Of a stretch of 64,000 bases of DNA, positions 1 through 9,053 are shown in pieces; position 1 is the first letter of the stretch, and each line of letters begins with the position of its first letter. A program made the translations under genes and the position numbers. The DNA lies in the NCBI RefSeq assembly GCF_021654575.1, contig NZ_AP024488.1:868001-932000 (forward strand), in the 5' to 3' direction. The notes under the pieces were generated by a model. That model searched no databases and had not been told where the DNA came from. It saw only the letters and a list, made by a program, of their open reading frames with translations. Source of the DNA: Desulfoluna limicola (GTDB lineage: Bacteria > Desulfobacterota > Desulfobacteria > Desulfobacterales > Desulfolunaceae).

Positions 1-804
1 GGTCTGCAGCTCTTTTTTTCGCAGCTCCTCTTCAAAGCGTGTCACCAGCTTTTTCTCCATTTCCCCTTTTTTTTCTTCGTCCCGCAAGGTGGTGGAGACC
101 GTGTGGGTGAGGGCAAACAGGAGCAGCTCGACCATGGCCTCCACGCTTCGTTGAAGCCGGTGGCCCCACTCGTCGTTCAAGGCCGTTACCACGTGGGCCA
201 GGGCTGGCTCCCACTCGGGGTCCACGGTCATCAGGGCCGCCAGAAGGTCCAGCCTGTCCTTGATGGCGGCCGTGTGGGCGTTGAAGACCCTCACCGCGTT
301 GAAGGTCTTGCGGAACTCCGCCCGCCAGGTGGCCAGATGCTTCTCCTCGGATCCCTTGCAGTTGATCACCGCCATGCGGGGCAGGCCCGTTAACCGAAGG
401 ATCTCCATCTCCGCCAGATCGTTCTTGCGCACCGGCCGCGATCCGTCGGCCACATAGATAATGCCCGCGCCCTTTGCCACAGGCCCGAGCAGCTCGCACT
501 CATCGGCAAAGGCTTTTTGGTCCTTGTGCTCGGCAAGAAAGGCCTCCAGAATCTTTTCGGGCGGCCCCGCATAGGCCTGGAACCACGCCAGGGTCTTCCT
601 GGGGGCCTGAAAACCCGGGGTGTCCATAAAACGGATGAGAGGTTTCTCATCCAGGGTAACCGTGTAGGTCCGACAGACCGTGGTCTCTCCGGGAAAGGGG
701 CTCACCCGCACGGAGTCGTCTTCGGTGAGGGTCGAAACCAACGTCGACTTGCCCTCGTTGGGATGCCCAAGGATCGCAAATTCTGGGATGCTCGTGTTAT
801 TCAT
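1..804 (-). CDS. DUF3482-type GTPase, C-terminus cut by window edge
   Basis: 268 codons are visible and the gene runs off the left edge. The ATG at 804 is preceded by AAGG at a normal distance. The product starts with a small GTPase fold: P-loop GHPNEGKS at residues 13-20, DTPG at 61-64, and NCKG at 148-151 where a classical GTPase has NKxD. A charged helical part rich in Glu, Lys and Arg follows. This matches the Era-like GTPases with a DUF3482 tail that are normally encoded directly after a DUF2868 membrane protein. That partner is the next gene upstream (2740 to 1250), but 445 bases of repeat DNA separate them here. The cellular role of the pair is not established to my knowledge. The family call is confident; the function is open. 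Confidence 0.85.
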   Translation of the reverse strand, partial: MNNTSIPEFAILGHPNEGKSTLVSTLTEDDSVRVSPFPGETTVCRTYTVTLDEKPLIRFMDTPGFQAPRKTLAWFQAYAGPPEKILEAFLAEHKDQKAFADECELLGPVAKGAGIIYVADGSRPVRKNDLAEMEILRLTGLPRMAVINCKGSEEKHLATWRAEFRKTFNAVRVFNAHTAAIKDRLDLLAALMTVDPEWEPALAHVVTALNDEWGHRLQRSVEAMVELLLFALTHTVSTTLRDEEKKGEMEKKLVTRFEEELRKKELQT

Positions 805-1249
805 GGTTGCCTTATATCATCATGGTGAACCACAGAGCCACAAAGGGCGCAGAGTAAGATCAAAAACATTGCCTCCGGTGGGCAGGGGACTTTTTTCCTA
901 CAGTGGCTTCGCCACCCTGCACCCCAGGTTGCGTGTGTTCTTTGCCCTTCGTTCCTCAGGGCAAAGAACACACGCCTTTTTCGATGCGCAGTTTAAAAGA
1001 AGGGCGACTCGTCGATTGTTTTACGTAAAAGGTTGTGGATGTAAGGGCTTGTTTTTGTCTTATTTTTCGGTTGGTCTGTCGGCGTTGCCCAGGGTTGCGG
1101 CACACCAATGAACCCCCTATGCAGTCGAAGGCCGATGCGATTTGGCCCGAGGAACGAGGGGCAAAACGCATCGGCAATCAGCTTTCGAGGTGGCTCACCT
1201 CGCCGCCGGAGGCATCCCTTTCTATTCACCACTCATGATTTACCATTCA
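805..1249. repeat. Gap with two family A repeats
   Basis: No gene is seen. A family A copy lies at 871-974. Its main hairpin is a perfect 17-bp stem (932-948 with 958-974) around the loop TCGTTCCTC. A second copy in the opposite orientation lies at 1131-1213 and ends in GCCGCCGGAGGC (1202-1213). It has a GCCGATGCG / CGCATCGGC stem and a CGAGGTG / CACCTCG hairpin. The gap splits a gene pair that is usually contiguous. Confidence 0.8.
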
Positions 1250-2740
1250 CTATCCAAGCACTTCTATTCTCAACCCCGGCAACGCCAGCGCCGCCACCAC
1301 CTTCCGCCAGATATGCACATGCCCCTCTTCGGGCGGTTCCATGGCTTCAGCGGTCATTTCTCCGGTGAGGAGGATGGTGAGGGGCGCTTCACTGGGCAGC
1401 ATCGTTTTAAGGTCCACGATCCAGTCCAGTGTTTCCCGGATGGGGGCCTGCCACGCTTCCTGGATCAGAACAATACGGCCATGGGTGTCTGGGAGATCGG
1501 GCCGGGTCTCCATGGAGACGGGGTGGATGGCAGGGGACGCCATAACCTTGCTCAGGTGCCCGGCAAGGTCCGGGGTCATCTCGGCCAGTTCTTCGGGAAC
1601 CAGCACCGTGGTTGTGTCGGCGGGGACGGACGGCACGCCGTTGTCCCGTGGCGTGACGGTTTTGCGCATGGTCAGCTCCGCCTCGGCCTCAACGGCCTGG
1701 TGGTCTTCGGTTACCCGGGTGGCAAGGGCGGGGGCGGAAAAGCTCTCCAAAAGAACTTTTGCCTGGGGCCATGCCATGATCTCCCGATGGACGGCTTTTT
1801 TTAAGCCAACCTTTGAGGCGACCAGCAGCAGAAACCGGGGCAGGAGGCCATAGACGAAAAGGCCCATGGCAAGAAAGGGCCACCAGGACGCAAGGTGTGC
1901 CCCGGAAAGCCCCTCGATCCCCTCCTTTAATACCATGCGGCTGCCCGCCACTGCCTCCAGGCTCGGAACGCCCACGCCCTCCGGCAGACCCCACGACCAG
2001 GGAAGCGCCACCATGGTTGCCAGGCGATGCACCACCTCCGGTGCCGTGTTAAGCGTCGTCTGCCACCCGAAGGCCGTGTCAAAAAAGAGGATTCGGGTTA
2101 AAAAGGCTGCCAGGGCCCCTGCGGCAAACAGCGTGGCAAAGATCTGCACCCGGGAAAAAATCAGGTAAAAAAGGGTTCTCCCAAAGGCCCTCGAATCGCC
2201 TTTCAGCCGTCGCCACAGCCCCAATGCCTCGGTGCGCCTCTCCGCAGAGAGTCTCTTGAATCCTTTTTCAATGCCCCGTGAAAGTCCATGGCCTACCATG
2301 ACACCAAAGGGGCTTAAGCTCGATGGTGCCTTGATTCGGAAGACCAGGGGCAGGGCGCTGCCCAACGCGAGGAGCCCCTGAATGAGAATAAACAGAACAA
2401 AAAAGACAAGCACGTTTACCGGTTCCTTGCCGGTGTACGCCAGAAACGAGAACACCCCGCCATACCCGGTTGTCAGTGCGCAAAACGCCAGAACAAAGGT
2501 CAACACAGTGGCGGCCGATCCAAAAAGAGCTCCGGGAAGCCGTCCGTCGTTCTCAGCCCTACGCCGAGCGTCAAGCCAGGATTCAAGCCTGGCCCGGTTG
2601 TCACCCCCGGCAAGGCCCGCAACAAGGCGGCGGTTTTCCTCGTCCACCACAGCATGTCCGGCGGTTTCAGCTCTCTCTTCGTCCCGGGAAAGGAAGTGGA
2701 GGATGTCCAGCAGGTCGCGGATGTGAAACGGTTTTTCCAT
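1250..2740 (-). CDS. DUF2868 family membrane protein
   Basis: 496 aa from the ATG at 2740. An in-frame TTG at 2776 would add 12 residues that look like non-coding translation, so the ATG is preferred although its ribosome site is weak. The N-terminal 70 residues are charged and soluble. Hydrophobic segments follow at about 80-100 and 110-130, with more at about 190-220 and 290-310. The C-terminal 200 residues are soluble and alternate Val/Leu strands with acidic helices, as expected for a nucleotide-binding-like domain. The sequence features resemble DUF2868, whose genes are typically paired with a DUF3482 GTPase; the GTPase lies downstream. I infer a membrane-bound partner for that GTPase. 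No catalytic motif was recognised. Confidence 0.8.
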   Translation of the reverse strand: MEKPFHIRDLLDILHFLSRDEERAETAGHAVVDEENRRLVAGLAGGDNRARLESWLDARRRAENDGRLPGALFGSAATVLTFVLAFCALTTGYGGVFSFLAYTGKEPVNVLVFFVLFILIQGLLALGSALPLVFRIKAPSSLSPFGVMVGHGLSRGIEKGFKRLSAERRTEALGLWRRLKGDSRAFGRTLFYLIFSRVQIFATLFAAGALAAFLTRILFFDTAFGWQTTLNTAPEVVHRLATMVALPWSWGLPEGVGVPSLEAVAGSRMVLKEGIEGLSGAHLASWWPFLAMGLFVYGLLPRFLLLVASKVGLKKAVHREIMAWPQAKVLLESFSAPALATRVTEDHQAVEAEAELTMRKTVTPRDNGVPSVPADTTTVLVPEELAEMTPDLAGHLSKVMASPAIHPVSMETRPDLPDTHGRIVLIQEAWQAPIRETLDWIVDLKTMLPSEAPLTILLTGEMTAEAMEPPEEGHVHIWRKVVAALALPGLRIEVLG

Positions 2741-3275
2741 GCATTGAGATGTACCGCAGGCGGGGGGAAATGGCAAGAAAGAGCAGGTTGGTGAATGGTG
2801 AACAGTGAGTAGTGAATGGTAGGATGCATTTTATGCGGCCACAGCCTCCACAGCCTACGGCGGCCCTGCCGGGGGCCGAACTTTTGAAAAGTTCGATAAA
2901 CAGGTTGGGAGTGGGAAAAGCAAAAGCGTGCCTGGTTCTTAGTGCTTGGTTCTTCGTTCGAGGGATTCGCGTTGCTCATGAACATTAGATATAAAAGACA
3001 TGGTAAGGGCAACAATCAAAAAGCAGTTTCAGCCACAGATGGCACGGATGGGCACAGATAAAAAAACAGGGCATGGATAACAGGCTATAGGCACTTATGG
3101 TTTTTATCATTGCCGGAGCGTAGCGACTCCTTGAACGAAGAACCACGAACCAAGCACCAAGAACGTTTTTCTTGCAGTTGAGGGCCCTCAGGGGTACCGC
3201 GCCTTTAGCCTTTAGCCTTTAGCCTTTAGCCTTTAGCCTTTAGCCTTTAGCCTTTAGCCTTTAGCCATATTTAAA
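2741..3275. repeat. Gap with family D and B repeats and a heptamer array
   Basis: No gene is seen. The first of four composite family D units lies at about 2790-3170. In order it has GTGAATG-like heptamers, a family B element at 2852-2909 (cap plus AACTTTTGAAAAGTT palindrome), TTCTTGG-like heptamers, a CACAGAT-rich stretch, and a GCCGGAGCGTAGCGACTCC block followed by GAACCAA-like heptamers. A plain GCCTTTA tandem array at 3201-3266 (9.4 units) comes before the terminator. Confidence 0.8.
3201..3266. repeat. Heptanucleotide array, GCCTTTA x 9.4
   Basis: Sixty-six bases made only of the seven-base unit GCCTTTA with no mismatch. It sits just beyond the terminator of the betaine transporter operon. 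The same unit recurs at 51292-51335. An array this perfect is prone to length change by slippage. Confidence 0.95.
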
Positions 3276-3316
3276 CAAAAAGCCCCGCGCAACGTCTGTT
3301 GCACAGGGCTTTTTTG
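3276..3316 (-). terminator. Rho-independent terminator of the betaine operon
   Basis: Read on the minus strand, AAAAAAGCCC and GGGGCTTTTT flank a GTGCAAC / GTTGCGC stem, with a T run after the hairpin. It lies 25-65 bases past the stop codon at 3341. The A run on the other side would let it work in both directions. Confidence 0.85.
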
Positions 3317-3340
3317 TTATTACGGTGACCGCGTGGATTG

Positions 3341-4252
3341 CTACAGCAGGTTGTTGGCTTTCAGCCACGCTGTTGCCGTGTCGGACACACTCAGGTGATC
3401 GACATCCACCTTGGCGTTGAGAGCCATCATCTCTTCGGAGGTCAGCTTCTCCGTCATGGTGTTCAAAAGGGCTTCAATCTCGGGGTACTTTTTCAGGGCC
3501 TCATTTCGGACGACAGGGGCAGGGTTGTATGCGGGGAAGAAGTGCTTGTCATCATCCAGGTTGACGAGGTCAAAGGCGGCAATTCGACCATCCGTGGAGT
3601 ATCCCATGGCCACGTCCACCTGCTTGTTTTTCAGGGCAAGGTAGGTGATGCCGACATCCATTTTTTTGATGCTGGCCGCAGAAATCCGGAAGCCATAGAT
3701 CTTCATCAGCTTCTTGATGCCGTCCGGGCGCTCCCAGAATTCGGCTCCCACCGCCAGGGTGTGGGCCTTCTTGTTTTTCTTGTACCGCTCACCAAGGTCG
3801 GAGATGGTCCGGATGTTGCTATCTTCCGCTTCGCTTTTTCGCATCATCAGGGTAAAGGTGTTGTTCAGGGGGGCTCTGTTCAGCCAGGTGAGCCCTTTGG
3901 GGGCATCCTGGGCCTTGACGAAATCATAGGCTTTTTGGGAGTCGTTCATGACCGCAGGGTCTGATCCCTTGTGGTAGACGGTGTAGGCAGTTCCGGTGTA
4001 TTCGAAGTAGAGATCAACCATGCCTGTCTCAAGGGATTGCCGGATAATGGATGACCCCACCCCGTTTTTGACGGTGACGGTAAATCCCTTGTTTTCTAAG
4101 ATCTGCTTGGAGAGCTCGGTCAAGATGTACTGCTCTGTGTAGTTTTTCCCGCCAACGACAATTTCTTTGGCTGCCATGGCCTGTGAGGCCACGGCCGTCG
4201 TGAAACATACGGCCAGAAATACCATCTGTATTGTGCGCTTAAATTTCTGCAT
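3341..4252 (-). CDS. Glycine betaine/choline-type ABC transporter substrate-binding protein
   Basis: 303 aa; the ATG at 4252 follows AGGAG at a good distance. A signal peptide (about residues 1-27, ending AMA) precedes a mature part opening with KEIVVGGKNYTEQ. That opening is typical of the ProX/OpuCC/OsmF group of periplasmic quaternary-amine binders. FEYTGTAYTVY and VGAEFWERPDG also fit this fold. It is the last gene of a four-gene unit (ATPase, permease, permease, binding protein). The separate permeases and CBS-containing ATPase resemble the YehZYXW / OpuC layout. Exact substrate (betaine, choline, proline betaine) cannot be read from the sequence. I infer osmoprotectant or methylamine uptake. 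Confidence 0.88.
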   Translation of the reverse strand: MQKFKRTIQMVFLAVCFTTAVASQAMAAKEIVVGGKNYTEQYILTELSKQILENKGFTVTVKNGVGSSIIRQSLETGMVDLYFEYTGTAYTVYHKGSDPAVMNDSQKAYDFVKAQDAPKGLTWLNRAPLNNTFTLMMRKSEAEDSNIRTISDLGERYKKNKKAHTLAVGAEFWERPDGIKKLMKIYGFRISAASIKKMDVGITYLALKNKQVDVAMGYSTDGRIAAFDLVNLDDDKHFFPAYNPAPVVRNEALKKYPEIEALLNTMTEKLTSEEMMALNAKVDVDHLSVSDTATAWLKANNLL

Positions 4253-4359
4253 TGCATTCTCCTAAATATGTATTTGAATGACTCATTGTCTTTGTTCAGT
4301 CTGACAAAAAGGGGATCGATTCAGCCCAAAGTCGCCTCCGCAGGCCAAACCTTGTGTTG

Positions 4360-5094
4360 CTATTTACCATTCTGAATCCTGACCCCTTTGGGGATCAGGG
4401 CCAGCCCCAGCAGCTCGCAGGCGTAGTCGCCGATGAGGGCCAGAAGGGTGGTTGGGATGGCGCCTGCCAGCAGTTTGACCGGCATCATCATGTCGATGCC
4501 GGTGAAGATCAGGTCCCCGAGGCCCCCGGCTCCGACTAGAAAACCCAAGGGGGCGCTTCCCACGTTGATGACCAGGGCAATTCGGAAGCCCGTCAGGATC
4601 ACCGAGGCGGCGTTGGGCAGCTCCACGGAAAGCAGGGTCTGAAACGGGGTGAGCCCGATGCCGCGTGCGGCATCGGTCATACCGGCGGGCACCGCCTGGA
4701 TCCCGGCCAGGGTGTTTCGGGCGATGGGCAGGATGGAGTAGAGGGTCAGGGCAAAAATCGCCGGTTTGGTGCCGATGCCGAGGACGCTCAGGGAGAGGGC
4801 GATGACGGCAAGGGAGGGGATGGTCTGCCCCAGGCTCAAGACGTACATCACGCTGGAGGTGTACTTCTTCACGCGATCTCGTGTTAAGAGGATCCCTGCG
4901 GAGAGCCCGATGACGGTGGCCATGAGCATGCTGCTGCCCACGAGAATCAGGTGCTGGCGGACCAGTTCCAGGACATACTCCATCTCAAAGGGGTCCGAGA
5001 GGTACTCCACGAGCCCTATCTGCTGGGCCTTGATGCCGAAGAAAAACAACAGTCCAAAAAGTGCGTAGCGGTATATTTTTAGTGCAAAGGTCAT
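4360..5094 (-). CDS. Betaine-type ABC transporter permease (second)
   Basis: 244 aa with about five to six hydrophobic helices and the binding-protein-dependent permease EAA-like loop near residues 145-165 (RGIGLTPFQTLLSVELPNA). It starts 6 bases after the stop of the preceding permease gene, so the two are probably translated together. It forms the membrane channel with the neighbouring permease. It resembles YehY/OpuCD-type subunits. The 107-base gap to the binding-protein gene could hold a processing or regulatory site, but none is obvious. Confidence 0.87.
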   Translation of the reverse strand: MTFALKIYRYALFGLLFFFGIKAQQIGLVEYLSDPFEMEYVLELVRQHLILVGSSMLMATVIGLSAGILLTRDRVKKYTSSVMYVLSLGQTIPSLAVIALSLSVLGIGTKPAIFALTLYSILPIARNTLAGIQAVPAGMTDAARGIGLTPFQTLLSVELPNAASVILTGFRIALVINVGSAPLGFLVGAGGLGDLIFTGIDMMMPVKLLAGAIPTTLLALIGDYACELLGLALIPKGVRIQNGK

Positions 5095-5100
5095 GACGGA

Positions 5101-5757
5101 TTATGCCTCGATTTTAAGGCCCTTGGAGGTCAGGAAGCGCTCGATGAGCGCCATGCCTGTATCAACCAGGATCGCAAGAATGGAGACGCCCAGGGCGCCT
5201 GTGATGATCATCTCCTCATACGACCTGGAAATGCCTTGCTGGATAAAGACCCCAAGGCCCCCAGCCCCGATGTAGGCGGCGATGGCAGCGATGCCGATGT
5301 TCATGACGGCCGCTGTGCGCAGGCCCGCCAGGATCACGGGAACCGCGATGGGGATTTCGACCTCCCGCAGAAGCTGCCACCGGCTCAGGCCCATGCCTTT
5401 TCCGGCGTCCACAAGGCTCGGGTCCACATTTTTGATGGCGATGTACGTGTTGCGGATGATGGGCAGCTCACTGTAGAGGACCAGGGCCACAACCGCCGGG
5501 ACCTTCCCCAGGCCCAGGCCGAAAGGCGCCAGCACTGGGAGCATCACGCCGAAGAGGGCGATGGACGGAACGGTCATGAGCACGTTGGCCACATCAAGCA
5601 CTTTTTTCGCGAGACGGTCGTTCTTGGTGATGGCAATCCCGGTGGGAATGCCGGTGACCATGGCAATGAAAAGCGACAGGAACACCAGGTAAAGGTGCTC
5701 CAGGCCCAGGGTCAATGCCTGATCCATGTTCTGTTCTATAAAACGGTAAATCGTCAT
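5101..5757 (-). CDS. Betaine-type ABC transporter permease (first)
   Basis: 218 aa; the ATG at 5757 has AGGGGG upstream. It is an integral membrane protein with about five helices. Its EAA loop (KGMGLSRWQLLREVEIPIA) lies near residues 120-138, and the segment is conserved with the second permease. It is encoded directly after the ATPase with a 9-base gap. The short length is normal for YehW/OpuCB subunits, which lack extra periplasmic domains. Confidence 0.87.
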   Translation of the reverse strand: MTIYRFIEQNMDQALTLGLEHLYLVFLSLFIAMVTGIPTGIAITKNDRLAKKVLDVANVLMTVPSIALFGVMLPVLAPFGLGLGKVPAVVALVLYSELPIIRNTYIAIKNVDPSLVDAGKGMGLSRWQLLREVEIPIAVPVILAGLRTAAVMNIGIAAIAAYIGAGGLGVFIQQGISRSYEEMIITGALGVSILAILVDTGMALIERFLTSKGLKIEA

Positions 5758-5766
5758 GCTGGCCCC

Positions 5767-6894
5767 CTACTCGTTGTTGTCGTCATCGTAGAATTCCAGG
5801 ATCTTGTTCTGAATGTTGAGATAGGTGATCGTCCCTTTGAAGTCCCCGTTGTCATCAACGACGCAGTAAAAAGCCATGCTGTCCATCAGCATGGAGGAGA
5901 GGACCTCCCGAAGCGGCTCGTCATCTTCCACAAAGATCTGGAACGGCTCGGCCACATCGGTCACCGGGCCCTGCTCGAACTTCAGCAGCTTGGGCGTGAC
6001 GTATCCCACCGGTTTGCCGTTTTCCACGACAATACAGGTCTTTTTGCTGTTCTCCACCATAAACTCGAGGGCCTGGGGGCTCTTCATCTCTGCGGGGATC
6101 ACGTTTTTGGGGGAGGTGTTCATGGCATCCCGGGCGCGGATGAGGCCCAGGACCTTCAGGGCCCGGTCGGCCCCCACGAAATCGGAGACGAACTTGTTCT
6201 TGGGCTGCGTCAGGATCATCTCCGGTGTGTCAAACTGGACGATCTTGCCGTCCTTGAAGATGGCAATGCGGTCCGCCATCTTGATGGCCTCGTGAATGTC
6301 GTGGGAGACAAAGACGATGGTCTTTTTCAGGCGAGCCTGAAGACGCATGAACTCGTCCTGGATCTGGTCCCGGTTGATGGGGTCGATGGCCCCGAAGGGC
6401 TCGTCCATCAGGAGGATGTCGGGGTCTGCGGCCAGGGCGCGGGCCACGCCGATGCGCTGCTGCTGACCGCCGGAGAGCTCGGCCGGGTAGCGGGAGCTGT
6501 AAGTTTCCGGGTCCAGCTTGACGAGCTTGAGAAGGTGGTCCACGCGTTCGTCGATTGTTGCCTTGTCCCACTTGAGAACCCGGGGGATCATGGCGATGTT
6601 TTCGTAGATGGTCTTGTTGGGGAACAGGCCGATCTGCTGGATGACGTAGCCCATGCTCCGCCTGAGCTGCACGGGGTTGAGCTCCCGGATGCTCTTGCCG
6701 TCCACCAGGATGTCCCCGCCGGAGATATCCTCCAGCTTGTTGGTCATGCGAAGCATCGTCGTCTTGCCACACCCGGAGGGGCCCAAAAAGACGACAACCT
6801 CTCCCGGTTTTATCTGAAGACTGATGTCCCGAACGGCCGTGACGGCCTCTTTTCCGTTTCCGTATTCTTTTCTGACATTTCGATATTCAATCAT
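5767..6894 (-). CDS. Betaine-type ABC transporter ATPase with CBS domains
   Basis: 375 aa. Residues 1-240 are the ATPase: Walker A GPSGCGKT (about 38-45), Q-loop, signature LSGGQQQR (about 145), Walker B ILLMDEP and switch SHDIHE. Residues about 255-370 form a pair of CBS modules, found in OpuA/ProV-type importers, where they can sense ionic strength or nucleotides. The acidic tail ends EFYDDDNNE. It is the first gene of the operon, so the promoter must lie above 6894; the ribosome site there is weak and no clear promoter was found. Confidence 0.9.
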   Translation of the reverse strand: MIEYRNVRKEYGNGKEAVTAVRDISLQIKPGEVVVFLGPSGCGKTTMLRMTNKLEDISGGDILVDGKSIRELNPVQLRRSMGYVIQQIGLFPNKTIYENIAMIPRVLKWDKATIDERVDHLLKLVKLDPETYSSRYPAELSGGQQQRIGVARALAADPDILLMDEPFGAIDPINRDQIQDEFMRLQARLKKTIVFVSHDIHEAIKMADRIAIFKDGKIVQFDTPEMILTQPKNKFVSDFVGADRALKVLGLIRARDAMNTSPKNVIPAEMKSPQALEFMVENSKKTCIVVENGKPVGYVTPKLLKFEQGPVTDVAEPFQIFVEDDEPLREVLSSMLMDSMAFYCVVDDNGDFKGTITYLNIQNKILEFYDDDNNE

Positions 6895-8231
6895 GTAAAA
6901 ACCTATACTATGCGTAATCAGGGAATGATCCCCTGGACCCCGGGTTCGTGGAAGCTGTGGGGAAAGAACCGTTACAAATGAACATTCAACCTGGTCGGGG
7001 CGCCTGCGTTCAGCCAGGGGCCCCTTGAAACCTTTTGCGCAAGGCGATCTGGTGCAGCCCCTCCCGAGACAGCATGGTTATGGGCTGTGCCCGTGGTGAG
7101 GGCTTTTTCAGAAAAGACATGAACTCGCCGGGTGGTTATCCATGCACGTGGCTGTGTGTGCGAGAGAGGAAGGCGGGGCTGGGTGGTCTCCCGAGTAACA
7201 AGCGCATCCCGTAAAGAGCTTGGAATGTGTGTCTGTTGTCAGGTGTTTGTCATAACATCAAGCCTTTCGTTGAAACGCTCCGGGCTTTCGCATGTGCCTT
7301 ATTTTCAGGGGGGTTATGTCTGATGCCTGCGAGATGGTATCTTCCGTTTTTAAGGGAATGGTTTCCGGAATTTATTTTCAACTCAAAATATCATGGAGGC
7401 TTTTAATAGCACACGTAATCCATCGAACACAATAAGTTTGTTTTGGGTTTGTGGCGTTGGAAATCAGGGAATGTTAATTATATTGCTGGTTTTTTAGGCG
7501 TAAGGGTGGATGGATGTGTATTTAGTTCAAAGCAAAATTTTGAGCGATGAGGGAACGGAGAGGGCGGGAAGGTTCGGGTTGAAAAAAGGGGGTGGGGAAT
7601 AGTGAGTGGTGAGTAGGGAAAGGGAAAAAAGTAGGTGATAGGTGAAAAAGGCGAAAAGCGTTCTTGGTTCTTTGTGCTTGGTTCTTGGTTCGAGGGATTC
7701 GCTTCGCTCATGGCATTTAAGGTGAAAGGCTGAAGGGAGATATGCCTCCGGCGGCCCTGCCGGGGGCCGAACTTTTGAAAAGTTCGATAAACAGGTTGGA
7801 AGGGTAATATCAAAAAGCGGTTTCAGCCACAGATGGCACGGATGCTCACAGATAAAAGCAGGGCAGGGGTGGTACTTTATAGGCATTCGGGGCTTTTTAT
7901 CATCGCCGGAGCGTAGCGACTCCACCGCTACTCGCTACTTTCTACTCACTGCTCACTGGCGTTTTTGCTTATGCATTCCTGTTCAACTCAGTTTAATGGT
8001 TTTATGACCTATGACCTATGACCTGGTCTTTTACCATGAAGCACATGAAGAGCCCTTCGGGCTGCATGAAGTAGTTTGGATAACCTCTTCGGTTATTCAC
8101 GGGCGCAGCCCGTCAGCAGATGTGACGTACCCGAGGAACGAGGGTTCGGAGCATTTGCGAACCTGGGTTCCAAGGGCTCAGCCCTTGGCCGCCGGAGGCA
8201 CCGCTTTTTGCATATTTTGAGGTTAAAAACG
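6895..8231. repeat. Long gap with D, B, A repeats and a short heptamer array
   Basis: No convincing gene in 1.3 kb. From 6895 to about 7590 I see nothing recognisable beyond the presumed promoter region of the betaine operon. A family D unit spans about 7590-7960 and contains a family B copy at 7744-7799. TATGACC is repeated three times at 8003-8023. Small hairpins follow near 8050-8100, and a family A copy at 8101-8199 ends GCCGCCGGAGGC. In this copy the second hairpin is CCAAGGGCT / AGCCCTTGG. Confidence 0.7.
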
Positions 8232-8274
8232 AAAAAAGGGGCGCATCAACGAAATGTTGACGCACCCCTTTTTT
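8232..8274 (-). terminator. Terminator of the amino-acid importer genes
   Basis: A GGGGTGCGTCAAC / GTTGATGCGCCCC hairpin on the minus strand is flanked by an A run and a T run. It lies about 40 bases past the stop of the ATPase gene at 8313. Confidence 0.9.
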
Positions 8275-8312
8275 ATTTTTTCGATTGGTCCATCGGTGGC
8301 CTTGGGCCGGGC

Positions 8313-9053
8313 TTACAGTATCTGAGATAGGAACAATTTTGTTCTGTCGTGTTCCGGGTTGTTGAAAAAGTGCTCGGGGGTACCGGTTTCAATGATCTTG
8401 CCTTTGTCCATAAAGATCACTTTATCGGCAACTTCCCGTGCAAACCCCATCTCATGGGTGACACACACCATGGTCATCCCCTCTTTGGCCAGGTTGGTCA
8501 TAACATCCAACACTTCACCGATCATCTCCGGGTCAAGGGCCGAGGTGGGCTCGTCAAAAAGCATGATTTTGGGGTCCATGGCCAGAGCCCTGGCAATGGC
8601 CACCCGTTGCTGCTGGCCCCCGGAGAGCATCTTGGGGTAGGCGTTTGCTTTTTCCCTGATCCCGACTTTGTCCAACAACTCGAGGGCAACCTTTTCAGCG
8701 TCCCCCTGTGACATCTTTTTGAGCTTCATGGGGGCCATCATAAGGTTTCCCAGCACGGTTTTGTGAGGAAACAGGTTGAAGCTTTGAAAGACCATGCCGA
8801 GTTCCTGGCGGATGGCATTGATGTCGTTGCTTTTGTCATTGATGTCTTTTCCGTCAATGACAATGTGTCCCTTGTCGATTGTCTCCAGGCGATTCATGGA
8901 TCGCAGCATGGTTGATTTGCCGGAGCCGGAAGGGCCGATCACAACCACTTTTTCACCCGGTGAAATATCAAGGCTAATATTATCTAAAGCACATAAATTG
9001 CCAAAATATTTATAGACGTCCTTCAGCTGAATAATGGCATTAGTCCCTGTCAT
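8313..9053 (-). CDS. glnQ: Polar amino-acid ABC transporter ATPase (GlnQ-like)
   Basis: 246 aa, the usual length for the family. It has Walker [10 protein letters not shown] (about 39-47), Q-loop FQSFNLFPH, signature LSGGQQQR (about 144), Walker [13 protein letters not shown] and switch THEMG. The [10 protein letters not shown] region is typical of PAAT-family ATPases. Its start overlaps the permease gene by 14 bases, which indicates translational coupling. With the permease (9837 to 9040) and the binding protein (11067 to 10330) it forms a glutamine/glutamate/polar amino-acid importer; the substrate is not determined. The gene symbol is by family resemblance. Confidence 0.9.
   Translation of the reverse strand: MTGTNAIIQLKDVYKYFGNLCALDNISLDISPGEKVVVIGPSGSGKSTMLRSMNRLETIDKGHIVIDGKDINDKSNDINAIRQELGMVFQSFNLFPHKTVLGNLMMAPMKLKKMSQGDAEKVALELLDKVGIREKANAYPKMLSGGQQQRVAIARALAMDPKIMLFDEPTSALDPEMIGEVLDVMTNLAKEGMTMVCVTHEMGFAREVADKVIFMDKGKIIETGTPEHFFNNPEHDRTKLFLSQIL

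Noticed and set aside
3201..3266. Possible CRISPR array
   Set aside because: The unit is seven bases with no spacers and no cas gene is present; it is a simple tandem array.
5236..6981. A 581-codon open frame on the plus strand
   Set aside because: It is a shadow of the ABC ATPase and permease genes on the opposite strand; its composition (His- and Asp-rich) has no protein-like features and it lacks a ribosome site.
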